Below the pieces are notes generated by a model. The model did no database searches, was not told the DNA's origin, and was given only the letters and a program-made list of their open reading frames with translations. Both the position numbers and the translations under genes were made by a program. 64,000 bases of DNA from Phaeodactylum tricornutum CCAP 1055/1 (Eukaryota > Bacillariophyta > Bacillariophyceae > Surirellales > Neidiaceae): positions 1,396,047 to 1,460,046 of the forward strand of contig NC_011671.1 in the NCBI RefSeq assembly GCF_000150955.2, given 5' to 3'. Of this stretch, positions 62,676-64,000 are shown piece by piece (the first letter of the stretch is position 1; each line of letters begins with the position of its first letter).

Positions 62676-63776
62676 ATGGCTGCTGACGGTGCTATTGCGT
62701 TTCGTGGTGCGCTCGGGCGGATCGGATGGTCTGTTCCTGCGGCGAACGCGTTTACGAACGAAGGTTTTGATGCGATGGACTCCCTTGGCTTGGTTACTCG
62801 TGACCGTCTCAAGGATATCTGCAAGATCATTCGTCGCGGTACCGATGGTGTGGCCGCAGTGCCAGCTGCTGGTGGAAATGCTGCGGTGGCGGCGGCGCCT
62901 GGCATCCCTGGGATAGCGATCCCCATGATGTGGGAGTACAAGCTAAGCGGAATGCATCTCTGGGTGTCTGAGCGTCTCCGACAGGGGACTCCGGTTGTTG
63001 CGGCGGACTTTACTGCGGCTATCAGAAACCTGTACACCAGGAAGGTGCGTGAACTAGAAGAAGCGAAGGATGAGGAGGATGTCCAAGTCAAGCCTCCGGC
63101 TCCGTTCTCGAAGGAAACGAAGTGGATTCCGTTCTTCAAGTTGTTGGTCAACTATTTGAGCTCTGTGACGGGTGTTAACAAAGTGCCGTTGGATTATGTC
63201 GTCCGGAAAGATGACAATGTCGCTGCACCTGATACCGAGTTTGAAACAGAGCACGAGAAGTTGGTGTTGTCCACCCCTCATACGGGGACGCATTTGACAA
63301 AGATAACGGAAAAGTTTGGATTCAAGTGAAGCGGTTGACTGTAAACGGTCCGGCGTGGACTTATGTTGCGCCTTTCGAGAAGAAACGCGATGGTCGCGGC
63401 GCAGTCAAGGCTTTGAACAGCCATTATGAAGGTGATGCGGTAATGTCCAAGTCCAAGGCCGCTGCGTTCGACGTGCTCGAGCACACCACCTACACTGGTG
63501 AGCGTCGTAACTTCGGGATGGAAAAGTACACAAATGCTTTGTCGACGGCGTTCCAGACTCTCAACGAGTATGGAGAGACCTTGACGGAGTCCAGGAAAGT
63601 AGATGTCTTCTTGCGCAACAACCATTGCACGGATCCCAAGATGCTCTCGGGAATTGCGGTAATTCAAGGCGACGCGGACCGCATGTCTAACTTTGCAAAG
63701 GCGGCCGATTATTTGGCCTTGTTTACTAACACTGATACCTCTCAGAAGACAGGCCGTTCAATCTCGAGTGCTCAAA
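62676..63776 (+). pseudogene. Retrotransposon gag, frameshifted and truncated at the telomere
   Basis: From the ATG at 62676 the frame reads MAADGAIAFRGALGRIGWSV and GFDAMDSLGLVTRDRLKDIC, typical of diatom LTR-element gag, with a helical middle (WVSERLRQGTPVVAADFTAAI). It stops at 63329, but a +2 frame opens at about 63302 and stays open to the telomere (VKRLTVNGPAWTYVAPFEKK, GERRNFGMEKYTNALSTAFQ), so a one-base indel lies near 63290-63305. The gene is cut at 63776-63778 by the TTAGGG array; the rest of gag and all of pol are missing. Confidence 0.75.
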
Positions 63777-63778
63777 GG

Positions 63779-64000
63779 TTAGGGTTAGGGTTAGGGTTAG
63801 GGTTAGGGTTAGGGTTAGGGTTAGGGTTAGGGTTAGGGTTAGGGTTAGGGTTAGGGTTAGGGTTAGGGTTAGGGTTAGGGTTAGGGTTAGGGTTAGGGTT
63901 AAGGGTTAGGGTTAGGGTTAGGGTTAGGGTTAGGGTTAGGGTTAGGGTTAGGGTTAGGGTTAGGGTTAGGGTTAGGGTTAGGGTTAGGGTTAGGGTTAGG
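63779..64000 (+). repeat. Telomere, (TTAGGG)n
   Basis: About 36 TTAGGG units run to the window end, G-rich strand 5'-3' outward, as at a right chromosome end. Twenty perfect units come first; one 7-base variant TTAAGGG is at 63899-63905; perfect units follow. The array has no subtelomeric transition zone. Confidence 0.98.

Overview
The window is a nuclear chromosome end from a photosynthetic stramenopile, most likely a pennate diatom such as Phaeodactylum tricornutum. The evidence is: compact, intron-poor genes with short GT-AG introns (79-190 bp); presequences of the complex-plastid type (signal peptide followed by an ASAF-like cleavage motif) on APS reductase and possibly on gyrase A; conserved eukaryotic genes (UTP4, MIOS, TFIIE-beta); Ty1/copia elements with diatom-type gag; and a terminal TTAGGG array at 63779-64000 whose G-rich strand runs outward. 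The species is inferred; the telomere and gene structures are read directly.

Positions 1-35483 are ordinary gene-dense euchromatin. In order: a TLDc-domain protein (cut by the window edge), a secreted M11/gametolysin-like metalloprotease, an ABCC/MRP transporter, a MIOS-like GATOR2/SEA subunit, a cluster-less (APR-B type) APS reductase, a fusion of a leucine-carboxyl-methyltransferase-like domain with a GNAT domain, UTP4/cirhin, a Gfo/Idh/MocA oxidoreductase, an unknown protein, organellar DNA gyrase A, TFIIE-beta, MoaC, a tandem MazG/dCTPase-like protein and a type II membrane glycosyltransferase-like protein. Exon junctions were set by GT-AG sites that keep the reading frame and by family similarity.

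Positions 35484-58104 are mainly a nested transposon block with one resident gene, an SLC4/BOR1-like anion transporter (53089-55128). The layers are: a DDE-transposase element with two nonsense codons and no right end (35484-37848); a Mutator-like element with 200-bp TIRs (37849-52590); inside it a Ty1/copia element (38106-50088, target duplication ACATT); inside the copia reverse transcriptase region a second LTR element (39730-45975, target duplication GTGAT, two 739-bp LTRs) that has no recognisable gag-pol and carries repetitive ORFs running into its 3' LTR; inside that a fragment of another copia (43282-44301); and inside the copia 5' LTR a 470-bp MITE (49601-50070, duplication CCAGG) derived from the family of the first element. 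A separate Mutator-like element (55580-58095, 9-bp duplication AAGTAAAAT) carries apparent host-gene fragments.

Positions 58105-64000 hold a small possible MICOS-type membrane protein, a large GT92-type glycosyltransferase, and a frameshifted retrotransposon gag cut off directly by the telomere repeats.

No operon-like pathway is evident, as expected for a nuclear chromosome. Several genes serve organelles (APS reductase, gyrase A, MoaC, possibly the small membrane protein). The most unusual items are the tandem MazG protein with complementary losses of motifs in its two domains, the LTR element with non-retroviral ORFs, and the gene-fragment-carrying Mutator-like elements. No tRNA, rRNA or CRISPR array was seen.
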